Source: Symsagittifera roscoffensis (lineage: Eukaryota; Xenacoelomorpha; Acoela; Convolutidae). From it: a stretch of 62,225 nucleotides of DNA. The stretch's first letter is position 1, and the number at the start of each line of letters is the position of its first letter. Position numbers and translations under genes: made by a program. Location of the stretch: contig NW_026971540.1 in NCBI RefSeq assembly GCF_963678635.1, forward strand, positions 1-62,225. The letters run 5' to 3'. Below, piece after piece: positions 20,849 to 31,900 of this stretch. Below the pieces are notes generated by a model. The model worked only from the letters and a program-made list of their open reading frames with translations, made no database searches and was not told the origin of the DNA.

Positions 20849-22657
20849 TTAGTCGTCGGGGAAGAAACCGTGGGGAAAAATGTCGTGAATGAGATCTGAA
20901 GTTGTTAGTAGTTTGGCTAATATGCGGATGATATTTTTAGTTTGAAGCAGTGGCCAAAGCAATTGAAGTGCCTTAATTGTGGTTAGTTGTTCAGTGCCAA
21001 CTGCAAATTCATAAAGTGTGTTTTGGATTAGATTATATAATTTGTGGTTGAATTTAGTGTTATGGATGAATTCTAAAATGGGGATTTCTATAGGTTGTAC
21101 AAACTCGTGTGGGATGAGGAAGGGTCGGGATTCTTCTGCGTTGAAGGTCTTGGTGATGGGACAAAAGATATACATTTGGGTTATGGGATCATAATTTCGA
21201 AGAATACCATGAAGGTTAGTATCTTTAATGCAATATGTGAAGTTAAGAAAGAATGGTGAGGTGTATTTGGAATTGATGAATTGAAAACGATGGTGTGGTT
21301 GTCTGGAGGGAGTGTGTAGGTCAAAGTGATTTTGGATGAAACGATAATAAGTATATGTGTGTGTTTGTTTAGTGCGCAACATAATATCGTGTGAGCAGTG
21401 CAAATCTCTTTCATGTGGTGCAAGGAAATGAAAGGTTAGTGAAAATATTTGGAAGCGTTCTTTAAAACTTTCGTAGGCTTGCGTGTCTGTTAGTGCTTCT
21501 GAGATAATGTGGTCAAACTTGCGATCGAAGATATTTAGTGTAAAAACATATGGTGTTTTAATGAAAAATTTCTCGGTGATTTGTGGGTTAGCGAAGCGAT
21601 CGTCGTCTAAGAATTGATCTTGGTTAGTTCTGATGATGTTATGGTCGTAATATTCTAGTGTATATTCATTAGCTCGGGGTGCAGTGTGTGTTTTTAGTGA
21701 TTTTTTGTATCCAATGTAAGTAAATTGTCTAGGTGTTAGTGGTGTAGTGAGTCGATATAGCATGTCCATATTTCGTTCTATATCGATATGAGTGTTAGAT
21801 AAAGGTAAGCAAAGGGGATTTGTAAAATGATAATATGAGGTCCAAGGAAGGGTAGGCATTAAAACGTATTCGTCTACAAAGATACGTGTCTCGTTAGTGT
21901 CATGAGGGGTGTTTAAGGTGTATTGTGGAAATGAGGGTAAGGTGATAGCTAAAAATTCTTTTGTGTTAGTGTGTTGTGGATGGTTGATGTATTCACGGGC
22001 TGTTCCTGGTTTCGCTGGGAAAGGATGGTTGGGGAACTTCCTTTTAAAAGTGCGGTAAGCTCTATTAGTGCTGAGTGAAGATACAGTAGTTGTGGATGAT
22101 GGTGCTAATGAATCAGTATAAATTGAAGAGGGTGTAGGGGTAGGAGGGTTGGATGAATCTATTGTGGATGAGATTTGGTTTATGGTTGGGGTGTCAAGGT
22201 GATAGGATTGTTGTTGTAAGGTAATGAAATTATCTAGTTCTGGGGAGATTCGGGGGGTGTCTGAAGAATGAGATGATTGGTTTGAGTGAAGTGAGGAGTA
22301 GGTTGGAGTGACTTGGGAAGCGTAAGAGGGTGTAGAATTGGTTGGGTCAGGGTTATTTGGTAGTATGGGTTGAAAAGGGGGTTGGGAAAAATTTAAGGGA
22401 TTGGTGTGAAAATTATTTGATGGAGATGGTTCGGAGTCGGCAAATTCATCGGGGGTTTCAATATTCGGGTTATTGAGTTGTGAGATGGAGTATAAAACTG
22501 AGATGTGTGAGTTAGTATCGGAATTCATGCCGGATGTTACATTACTGGATGGGAAATCGGGTGGCGGAAAAGCAAAAAGTGGTATTATTGGGATTGGAGT
22601 GGTGAGGTTGATTGGGTGGGAATTTGATCGGTGTAGGGATCCAAGTTGTCGGCTCAT
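20849..22657 (-). CDS. 602-aa accessory protein of unknown function, copy B
   Basis: Same protein as in copy A with a handful of substitutions, and here with a proper ATG at 22657. That ATG shares bases with the UGA of the preceding membrane-anchor ORF (AUGA at 22654-22657), so a ribosome finishing the anchor could restart here. The N-terminal ~200 residues are low-complexity Pro/Ser/Thr/Asn; the C-terminal ~400 look folded, with clusters such as LPWTSYYHFTNPLCLPL. No known domain. The intact frame in both copies supports a real gene. Confidence 0.75.
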   Translation of the reverse strand: MSRQLGSLHRSNSHPINLTTPIPIIPLFAFPPPDFPSSNVTSGMNSDTNSHISVLYSISQLNNPNIETPDEFADSEPSPSNNFHTNPLNFSQPPFQPILPNNPDPTNSTPSYASQVTPTYSSLHSNQSSHSSDTPRISPELDNFITLQQQSYHLDTPTINQISSTIDSSNPPTPTPSSIYTDSLAPSSTTTVSSLSTNRAYRTFKRKFPNHPFPAKPGTAREYINHPQHTNTKEFLAITLPSFPQYTLNTPHDTNETRIFVDEYVLMPTLPWTSYYHFTNPLCLPLSNTHIDIERNMDMLYRLTTPLTPRQFTYIGYKKSLKTHTAPRANEYTLEYYDHNIIRTNQDQFLDDDRFANPQITEKFFIKTPYVFTLNIFDRKFDHIISEALTDTQAYESFKERFQIFSLTFHFLAPHERDLHCSHDIMLRTKQTHTYTYYRFIQNHFDLHTPSRQPHHRFQFINSKYTSPFFLNFTYCIKDTNLHGILRNYDPITQMYIFCPITKTFNAEESRPFLIPHEFVQPIEIPILEFIHNTKFNHKLYNLIQNTLYEFAVGTEQLTTIKALQLLWPLLQTKNIIRILAKLLTTSDLIHDIFPHGFFPDD

Positions 22658-23262
22658 CGTGGGCTAAAAAAATTATTATTTTGAGACTGAAAAGCGGTGG
22701 TATGGGGTTGTTCTATAATTTGTTCATAAGTATTTTCATCTTGTGAGTGGTGTGGCATTATATGTTGGATGGGACTTTGTGATATGGTTGGTCTAAAATT
22801 ATTATGTGTTATGGCTAAATTTCGAAAATTACGTGGGACTAGGGATAATGGATGGTTATGTGGTAGGGGTGGTAACTGTGGTGCTGTTGGTGTTGTGTCT
22901 ACATTGTTATGTTCTTCGTCGTATGTGTTCTGTCTTGTTGCTATTTTTGTGTTATATTCTTTTATTTGTGCGTCTAAAAGAATTTTGTTTATAGATGTAG
23001 AAAATATTCCAAAAAATCCTGCAAATAGTATGCGTGCTACACTTGCTTGTCGATTGACTTGTGTGTGTATAGCACATGTGTTATAGATTCCTTTTAAGAG
23101 TGAAAAAAGAAATCCAATAAAGTTAAACATTGCGTATAAAATAGTTAGTTTTTCTAAGATGTAGTAGGGCCATCCTAGAAAATCAAGAATTTCATTCTTG
23201 AGTGTAACAAAGCTAAAAAATATTGATAGGTGATATATCTTGGGGACGGTATTTTTCACCGT
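22654..23262 (-). CDS. Env C-terminal membrane-anchor ORF, copy B
   Basis: As in copy A, differing at one residue. It has no ATG at its start (GTG at 23259) and overlaps the env ectodomain frame; the frames meet at six T on the element strand (23215-23220). The hydrophobic stretches are the likely membrane anchor of the envelope. It ends in the AUGA overlap with the 602-aa gene. Confidence 0.6.
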   Translation of the reverse strand, partial: TVKNTVPKIYHLSIFFSFVTLKNEILDFLGWPYYILEKLTILYAMFNFIGFLFSLLKGIYNTCAIHTQVNRQASVARILFAGFFGIFSTSINKILLDAQIKEYNTKIATRQNTYDEEHNNVDTTPTAPQLPPLPHNHPLSLVPRNFRNLAITHNNFRPTISQSPIQHIMPHHSQDENTYEQIIEQPHTTAFQSQNNNFFSPR

Positions 23263-25270
23263 TTAGATATATATAATCTTTAATGTCTTTAAAATATCCG
23301 CTATAGTCTTGGGTATAGATGTCTGCAAATCCTGCGGTTTCGGCAAGTTTGCGTAAGTTTTGGTCAATTGATTGTCTTTGTATTGTGTCCATTTGTGTTA
23401 ATAATTCCTGGAATTGTTGTGTTCTAATGTGATGTTGAATATCTGATTTTGAGTATATTCCTATTGATTGTAAGTCTATATTTGGGTTTCGAGCGATAGT
23501 GCGAATGCTTTCTGGTGAAAATTTTTTGAGTGATTGCATTAATGTGGGATATGGGCTGAGAAGGTAATATTTATCTTCATCAGGGTTTAGTTGTACTACG
23601 TTGTGGCTATTTTCTGATCCACATGGAACTGCGGTATCCCAGAAATAGGTTCTTCGTGAAAGTGTGTCAACGAAATGTACTTAATTCTTATAAAAGATAG
23701 GGATTCTTTTATAACATCGTTTATCTTCAAAAACGTATAGTGGTGATACTTTTTTAGTACAAGTATAAAACCATAAGATGTTTCCTTCATAGTCTAAAAA
23801 ATTTGATCTATTTCCTGATAGTAAATATCCTGCGTAGGGTATTTTTAATACTGCTAGTGCAAGTGATTGTAATATTTGTGTTCTCTCTAATTCGCATAGT
23901 TGGTGTAATGTTTCTAATTCGGAGAGTGACATTTCTTGAAAAATTCGGCTAATCGTGTAGTCTAGTTTCATATCTAAGTGAATATCATAGTGGATATTAC
24001 CAAAATATGTATTATTCATTAGTGATAGTTCTTGTAAACGTGTGCTTTGATCGTTTTGGGGTTTTAAATGTCCACCAGGTTGACCTGTATTCTTTTGAAA
24101 ATTAACTGGTATATATGATGTTCCTTCGTTTAGGGGGTGACTTGTGGCGTATGGGTCGACTTTTATTTTTCCAGTGGTCATGTCGAATCCATTTTCGTAT
24201 TCAATTAATATTTCAGAGTATTGTGTTTTGTGAAGTGGGTTTCTGTATTTACATGCAAGTTCTGTTTCTTGATATATTTGAAAACGTGTTAATTTATTTT
24301 CTATATTATGAATGTTTCGAAAATTTGAACTTATTTTGCGTAATGGATTTACATGTTCATATGGTATTGATTGTATAAAATATTTTTCGTGAAATTTTAT
24401 CATACGAGCGTGTAATTTTGCTACTTGAAATGTTGTACATGTGTCTTCGGGGAACCAAACAATTGTTGCTTGTGTTCTGGTTGTAGGGTCGCAATAACCT
24501 TGGTCGTTTTTACAAGGTAATCTAATTCCTTGCTAAATCATTGTGTTGTCTGATAAATCTCGTGTGAGTTGTATTTTTTCGAGTTGTATTTTCCAATCGA
24601 AAAACATTATTTCTTGGTATCCTTTATTTTTTGTGTCTGCTTTGCAGTTTGATGGGTCATTTATACCAATGTGTGGTATCCAGTGTTTATCGTGTATGTC
24701 ATAGGTTAATCGTCCGTGTGCGCCGTTGTATGGGTATTTTTCATCTAATTTTATATGTCCTTGATATCTTTCAAGTTCTGCTTGATGTACAGAATCTGAA
24801 AAAACTTGGAAATATACTAAATTTCTATCTGTGTTTTTATTTTTGGTGATGTTTAGTCGGAGTAACTCGTTTTTACAATCTTCGGGATTGAGATGTAAAA
24901 GTCGTTCTATATTACTCTGGTAGAATGATTCATGGTCAAGTCGGTTTTTATTTCCGTTTGAGACTTGTGAACAATGTACTTTCTTTTCAGAAAATGTTGC
25001 TGTGAATTTATATCCTATAACTGTAGTTGCTCGGGCTTTTGAATAAAGTGTTGCTATGACATTTGTAGTTTCTATGGCTTGGGGTTCTGTTTCGCACTGT
25101 GATACTTAATTTATTGCATACTTGTGTAGTGTTTTTTGTTCGTTTTCTTCACAATCGTAATGTGTTACTAATAAATCTTGGGGTCCTGTGCGGGGAGAAG
25201 GGTTTATGTTTTGATTTGAGATTACTAGAAAAAGGAGTTGGAGAAAAATTAATAATTTTAGAATATACAT
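23213..25270 (-). pseudogene. env: Envelope glycoprotein-like ORF, copy B (three in-frame stops)
   Basis: ATG at 25270 with the same signal peptide as copy A. Stops: the shared UAA (25106-25108), a UAG replacing a Tyr codon near 24534, and a UAA replacing a Lys codon near 23683. The last two are single substitutions absent from A. Cysteine pattern and motifs match the copy A description. This copy cannot make a full envelope without readthrough at three sites. Confidence 0.65.
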
Positions 25271-26391
25271 GTGTATGATAATCCTGAGTATGGGTTATAA
25301 AATGTGATGTAACCAATTGTGTTTTTGGTATATCTGTCGTATTTATATATTATTTCAGTGGTTATAAATGGTGGTGGTAGTGATTGAGCTGTTATGTTTG
25401 GTGGGTTTAATGGGTAGGGATGTTGAGTAATGTTGTTTAATTTAACTGTAATTTCAAACTTTAATTGTAAACTGTTTTGTTGAAGTATTTGGATATTGTG
25501 ATCACGGATATCGTCGTGAATGTCTTGTCGGTATTGTAATCTATTAAGTGCCCAGTTGTGGAGGCGATTACTTTCTAGATGTTGTCCAAATAATGGTGGA
25601 GGGGCTGTAAATGTATTCCAATCTAGTCTTAAAGGGATATTTGTTGATGATTGTTCTCGATATCTGGCGTCGAGATTATTTGGAAAATTCAAGTTAAAAG
25701 GTGGTGGTGAAATCTGGCTTATTGATGGTGTTGATGGTAGTGATAATGTTTCTGGTAGTGATGAGGATGTTGTTGTATCCGTAGAAATATCTATTGGATC
25801 ATTGACTAAATTTAATTCACCTTGTGTAAATGAATGTGTTGTCCAATATGGTAGTCGTGATGCCTGGTTTGGGGGGTTAAAGGGATTTTCACGTATTTGT
25901 TCAGATGTTGGTGTTGAACCTAAGTAATCTGATGGTAGGCTTGAGGTGCTACGTTGTGAAAGAAGCGTAGGGGTTTCTGGTAATATACCAATGGGGTTTT
26001 CTGGAGTGTTTTGTGATGGGGATTGAGGTATATCAAAATGAACTCGGGGAGTTAGAAAATTCTTGTTCCGTCGAGGATGTATAATTTGTCTATTTATTTC
26101 GACTGTATTTTGGTTTTGACTAGGATTTCTTATTCTACTTAATTCTTGTGGTAGTGTTGGGTATAAGTTATATGTTGGTTCGCTTAGAGGTGCTTGTCGT
26201 TGAGCTGGTTCTAGTGGTTCTGATAAACGAGCGTGTCGTTCTTCAAAAGTGTATGGGTTATCTTGAAAGGAAATTCGTGTAGATGTTTGAGGATTATTGG
26301 TAGTTGAAGGTGTTGTTGGGTTATCTTGGGATGATGTCGGTGAAGACTGACTTGGTGACTTTTGGGTAGCAATTTTTGATAGCTGTTTGGT
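25258..26391 (-). CDS. 378-codon ORF without ATG, between pol and env, copy B
   Basis: Open from the stop at 26392-26394 to 25258, ending 13 nt inside the env start. I find no methionine codon in the frame, so it is probably an exon or is reached by frameshifting; the bases at its start (AATAG|ACC) could serve as a splice acceptor. The first ~220 residues are Pro/Ser/Thr/Gln-rich and look disordered; the last ~150 include a compact segment (RLDWNTFTAPPPLF) and a tyrosine-rich end. The position before env suggests an accessory or envelope-associated product. No known domain. Confidence 0.5.
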   Translation of the reverse strand, partial: TKQLSKIATQKSPSQSSPTSSQDNPTTPSTTNNPQTSTRISFQDNPYTFEERHARLSEPLEPAQRQAPLSEPTYNLYPTLPQELSRIRNPSQNQNTVEINRQIIHPRRNKNFLTPRVHFDIPQSPSQNTPENPIGILPETPTLLSQRSTSSLPSDYLGSTPTSEQIRENPFNPPNQASRLPYWTTHSFTQGELNLVNDPIDISTDTTTSSSLPETLSLPSTPSISQISPPPFNLNFPNNLDARYREQSSTNIPLRLDWNTFTAPPPLFGQHLESNRLHNWALNRLQYRQDIHDDIRDHNIQILQQNSLQLKFEITVKLNNITQHPYPLNPPNITAQSLPPPFITTEIIYKYDRYTKNTIGYITFYNPYSGLSYTCIF

Positions 26392-26411
26392 CTATTCTTT
26401 TAGTGAAAAAG

Positions 26412-26813
26412 TTAATGTTTATTAAAGTATTCTTCTAAGAAAAGAATTAGGAGGATTGTTGCTAGAGCGAATGTGATGATTGCTTTCTTTATACATTTGC
26501 ATATAGTCAAAATGAGGATGATAGAAATGTTATGAAAATTACAAATAGTAGAAAAATATCAGTTCTACTGAAAATAGTTCGTATCATTTAGACAATTTTA
26601 TAAATCGTACCTGTGGATATAATCAAGGGTTTTTGAAAGTTGGAGAAATAGTTCGAATATAGTGTAGAAAATTTAAAAAATATTACAAAAAATGATTAAG
26701 AGTATTAGAAAAGATTCAAGGATATCAAAAAGAAATATTATGAAAGTTTCAAGTATCGTAAAAAATTGTTTGAGGTTTGTGATAATTTTAGTGACTGTTT
26801 GATAGAAGAGCAT
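26412..26813 (-). pseudogene. Broken pair of small hydrophobic ORFs, copy B
   Basis: These are the counterparts of the 71- and 58-aa ORFs of copy A. The first (ATG 26813) is stopped at codon 47 by a single substitution (UAA at 26673-26675). The second (ATG 26587) has lost one base in a GGG run near 26515, shifting its frame. Either both genes decayed in B or the A versions are chance ORFs. Confidence 0.4.
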
Positions 26814-27302
26814 TTAAGAAATGGCTTCGTGATCGAATATTTTTTGTTGTTTGGGGCAATTTTTAAGTGTGGTCGGATTATTTATTAGTTTTTTGACAAG
26901 TGGGTTGAGTTTCGTAAAAAATTGTTGGGGGCAATTTTTATGGCGATCGGGAGGTCTTCTTTGTCTTTATTTTCATTTGTCAAATGATCTGGGGTATTTT
27001 TGAGGTTTTTATACTTTAGGCTAAATAAAATGGTCGTTCTTTTACTTTAGGCTAATTTAACATATTTGTTTGGGGGGTATTTGAGGGCTGAGTTGGGGAA
27101 ATATTGTTGATCTTTGGTTTATTAGATAAGGGAGGGTTATGATATTATGGTGATATTTATTTTAGTTGTCAAGTTGGAGTGGTTTGCTTATTTTTGACCT
27201 GGAGGTCGTAGAGTTATAGTTATAGATATGCCTGGAGTTTAATATTTTTCGTCTAGTTGGTTTGTGTTAAAGTTATAGAAGGTGACGGATTGGATGAATC
27301 CT
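26814..27302. other. Non-coding stretch of copy B up to the giant insertion
   Basis: Matches 8026-8512 of copy A, with no ORF of note. It ends ...GAATCCT at the left LTR of the giant element and resumes as CCTATTGGC at 51787. Confidence 0.6.
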
Positions 27303-28188
27303 TGTAACATTCGCCCAAATATCACACAGCGACGGAGCGTAGAAAAAGTACCTATTGACGACTGGCAGGCGTCAGTTACCTTAATTCCACTCGTTTTTCA
27401 CCGTCTCGACCTTGCCAGTTGATTTTCTGGTCTGTCTAGGGCAAAGTAAAAAGTTACTATTTTTAGGCCATCAGTCAAACGACTTTTGATCAGCTTTCGT
27501 TTGCATGCGAACACAACCACATAGCTGAGTCTCGGATCCTCAGACTACGTGATTGTCATTAAAAACACGGCTCGAACCACCTATTTCTATATGTTTTTGT
27601 GTGACAGTTTTATATTAAATCCATTGGAGATGGATTGACCCTTTCCTTTCTCTATCTACTCATGCTCTGAAATATTAAATAATAACGGTGTTTAATTCAG
27701 ATCTAGGACATTACAGCAACTGTTATAGCTAGTTTACACAGTCCCTTCACATATAACAGTCTCTGGGGGACCAAGCCTCCGCTCCCGTGATTTTCTTGAG
27801 ATAACACTCTTATCTCCTATATTTCGTGTCCCGGGAGGGTTCCGTGGTATTTCTCTTCCCCCCACCGAAGCCTCCGTCTCCACAAATTTCTGTCACTAAG
27901 GTCCTTATCGTGTGTTATTGCCACGATAAGAGGCTCCGTAATTTTCTCGTCTCGGATACAACCGTTCGTCACAATTTCTATCGTTGTTCTGATTTTTCTC
28001 TATTTTATTCAAAATGGCCGTCTTTTTTCTATTTCTCAGAAATGTTCTCCTTCAAATCGAAATTTTAAAATTAAAAAATCCAGAACATTCTGACCCTCCG
28101 TCGCAACACTTTTCTGTTCGTAAGGCCTTTAGTCATTTTTTTTCCCGTCGCGGGAAGGTTATACTGTGTCATCCGGCGGAATGGCACA
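27303..28188 (-). repeat. 3' LTR of the giant element (886 bp)
   Basis: Same length as 50901-51786 with no difference found by eye. Plus-strand ends TGTAAC...GGCACA. The minus strand has AATAAA at 28004-28009. The LTR also carries GGAGGGT (about 27832) and ACCCTCC (about 28091), the heptamer enriched in the leader. Confidence 0.92.
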
Positions 28189-28935
28189 TACTCCCCGGAC
28201 AAGTCTCCATCAATGTCCCTATTGATCGCACAACACCGGGTTATCGTCAAGTAGGTATCCAGTTTTCTGCAACCAATCTTACAAATCGCATAAGAAAATG
28301 AAATTTATCTACTCCACCTCAACTCACTACGTGTTCACAAATGGCATCGTACTACATCTCACTGCCTTTCAACATTTTCACAAAATTTGCACCATGAGGA
28401 GTGTCCTAGATAAAATTTCCTTTCTGACTACTTACGTCATCTCGCCATAAAACTTCTTTTCGCTTCTGATTAAAAAGTGGGACGTGGCACGGCCACGCAC
28501 CCGTTAAAATTAACTTAACTTCACTCACCAAGTATAATCAGTCATTTATGCGGTCCTTTCCATATTAAAACTAAGAAACTCTGTGGCTAGGAAAGTTGTT
28601 GAGTTACCCACCCTTCTCGAGCGAGTTTACTCAAACTTACCATGTCGCCACACAGTGAATTTGTGTCTTACACAGGTTAAAAACTTCAGTCGTGAATAAA
28701 TAGGTAAATATACTCACCTATGTTCCTTATATACATACATAGATAGTAGTAACTAAAATCAACAAAATCAACAATTTTAACAATTGCAACAATTTTCAAA
28801 GTTTGGTCTGACCAAACTAAATCAAAACAAAAAGTTTCACAAGTTCAATAATCAAAACTTGGTTGATTGGTTTAAGTTTTAGCACACAAATACAATCAAG
28901 TTTTTCTCTCCTTCTCTTCTCTTCTTTGGTCATCT
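28189..28935 (-). other. 3' UTR of the giant element with polypurine-tract candidate
   Basis: From the stop of the 2,955-aa ORF to the LTR; no ORF. Directly against the LTR the minus strand reads TTGTCCGGGGAGTA then TGTGCC, so GGGGAG is the likely plus-strand primer. The adjoining ~40 bp (GATGGA...TTGTCCGGGGAG) recur inside pol at 38853 and in a 42-bp array at 41275-41540. Simple AACAATTTT repeats lie near 28755-28800. Confidence 0.6.
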
Positions 28936-31900
28936 TCACTCCATCATTTCTCCATCCTGATGTTCAGCGTCACTGTCTTCCAGAACTTTCTCTAACATGT
29001 CCAGAGAGTTGCGGGCCGTGCCCCAACCCTCCTGCTCCAACAGCCTCGGTTTGCAACAAGGTAGTAAGTCCACATTCACCTTCTGCTCCCGGTTCCTGCA
29101 AAAGCTGTTGTGAAGACACAGGCTCACGTTTCGTTCTAGGTCAGCTCTTAAGACCTCTTTCTTTTCATCTTCAGTAACACAAGGCGCTCCAGCTACTCGC
29201 TTCACCGCAGTGGTGACCGCGTTTCTATGCGTCAGGAAAGCTCTCTTATAGGCTCCTGGTCCTATGTCTAGCTGGAAAGATTGATAGGCTTCCGTGTTCC
29301 TTGACATGTGACGCTTCGCGCGTTCATACATCCAAGATGTCATCACTGCACGGAACCAAGGCATCAATCTTTGCCTTGACCATATTCTTTCAATGGCTTT
29401 AGGTATTCTCAGAACCTTGCAAGTGGTTCTGAAAAGATCCAATTCACTACTCATTTTCACGTTGCTCAGCTGTTCAGGAGTCGGCACGGCCATCTCCTGC
29501 TCATTTGTGTCCGCATAAGCCTCCAACCATCTCACTGCTAGCATGGCGCTAACCACCACGATTGACACTGGTTGATTCTGATCGGGCAACCCCGTGGAGT
29601 ACAACTCCTCCACGTCCCAAATTAGGATCAGGTTCCCACGTTTGGGGTACCACAACGTCTGCGCTAAGCAGTGGCAAGGATACTCCCCGTGGGTTCTCAC
29701 TATGTTCCTTCGGGTCCGATACCCTGAGGCTCCCAGCAACGGTTCCACTTCCATCAGGATTCTATGTAGATCGTCTTTCTCTTCTATGGTGGGGAATTCA
29801 GTGGGTAACGCTCCACTCGCTTTCTGCTTCTGGAACTCACTCACGTTGCCTTCGTTCAGCATCATGAACTCTTCACCCACAACGTCTTGCAACTCGCCTT
29901 CGGATCTCTTCGGGACTGCCCGAAAGATCTTTGCCAACAAGTCATATGACCTCTCTGACATTCTGGCCAACCTCACGCATTTTGGCACAGAGAAAAGCTG
30001 GTCAACCAACACCTGTTGCGTCCTCGCATCCATCACCACCATGTGCGTAGGATACTTGCTATTGCAGTATGGCGCAGAGCTTGAACCCACCATATATTTT
30101 GAACCAGTAGGTCTGTGATAGGCTTCACTATCCCTCAGATTCATTTCATTCTCTAGGGCTTCTCGCCAGCCTCCAATCTTTTGCTCTGTCTGTAATGCTC
30201 CAGGGAATATCTCCACGCTGAGGGACGCCACTAGCTCATGGGCACGCTCCAAGCGCTCGAGCGATTCTATCGAACTCGTCATGCTACAAAATCCCAAGGC
30301 TGTGATCAGGTTTACGTCCGTCACCCCATGGCAGTCTGCGACCAATTCCATGGCACTCTTATCTGACATGCTTAATCTTCCATACAATCGTGCCAGTTGT
30401 CGATGCTGCTCGCTCAGCGTAATCAGGCAGTGTCCCACGTTACAAACATGTCCTTCCATCCCACTATGTTGAGCCAAGCATGTGCCTCGCTCCAACCAAT
30501 CACTCGACGTACCTTCCTCGGACAGCTCCGTGGACAGGTTGCTCTTCTTCTTCATCAATCTCATGCTTAGCAGGTGATGTATCATGGCCAGATCATGTAA
30601 ACTCGCATCATCATCCCTTTCCAATATGACATCCGCGGTCATGTCCCAGATTAAGCCTGCGTTAGGATGGGGACACCAGGAAGGCTTCATGAGTTCCCAC
30701 ATCACCACTAGACTGGTTTTCAAGGGACCGTCCCAAGAACCACAATCAAAACTCACTTGCCCTTTTAGCTCGGGAATCGAGGGTTCGACTACTCGTTCCT
30801 CCAAAATAATTCCCAGCTTGGGTTGTTCCACCATCAGCATTCCGATCTCCTTAATTCGTTCAACCCAGAAGTTGAGCACTGTGACCTGCTCGTAGTCGAA
30901 GTATGCTTCCCTGGCTTCTTCGTTCACGAAGGGATTATACGCCATCCCTGGTATGCCAGACACGTATTGGAACGACTTCAGTCTCCCTAGGGTTGCAAAC
31001 TCTTTTTGTCCTCTGACCGCTTCAATCAAGTCTCGACTCACTTTCAATTCTTTGTTGGAGTATCTTCTCACTTCTTCCAACTTGCGATAGCTTTCCATAT
31101 CATTCGACTCCTTGTTTGGCACGGTCAATGGCATGTCCTGATATAGCTCTAGGAGAGCCCTAAGGAAGTACCTTTCGCAATCAACTCCCTCTTGCCGAAT
31201 GATCTTTACACATTCTCCCAACACAGGAGTGGGGATGCGATCCACCACAAACCTGACAAAGCAAAGGGCATCCTTCCGTTTAGCCCATGCTATCGCTGAA
31301 TCGTCTTTTGAGATCAATGTCCGTAAAGCTTCCATCAATTCTAGCTCCTGTTCTCGTGATTTCGAGTCGTTGCTGGCTTCATACTCCGCCCTTTTGATGC
31401 CCATCAAGCACCAAGCCAGTCGTACTTGCAGATCAGTTCTCACGCAAGGATGAGCCAGGTATGCTGCTACAGTCGCAGGTGCATTCATCGTCTCATCAAA
31501 GTATTTCTGGAGGGCCGCCCTCCAAGAAATCTCTAGCAACTTTTCTAATCCAATTTCGTTCGCTTCTGATGACATTACTGTCCCATATTCTTTTCGATTG
31601 AAGTTGGAGTTCTCCGTAAGCCCCTTCAAGTATTCTTGCATGGCTGGCTTCTCGTTCCAAGCCATCAGGTGCCCTCTCGCGGAGTTCCTCGCTTTCAACA
31701 TTTCCACATAACCCCCTGCCGGATCCCCCATGTGGACCGACTCCGGCACGGTTATTCGACTGTACTCGACCACGTCGAGTTGTCCTTCCAGTTTCAACTT
31801 GGCCATGTTGATTCGCGAGGGCCTGTAATCTTCAAGTCCTCCAGATCCACATTGACTGATTACTTCCATTTCTAACTTGGTGTCTGCCAGGGTTCGCGCC

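Noticed and set aside
27826-28301. 80- and 95-codon plus-strand ORFs in the LTR of the giant element
   Set aside because: Antisense, inside the LTR, no domain; the first is present identically in both LTRs only because the LTRs are identical.
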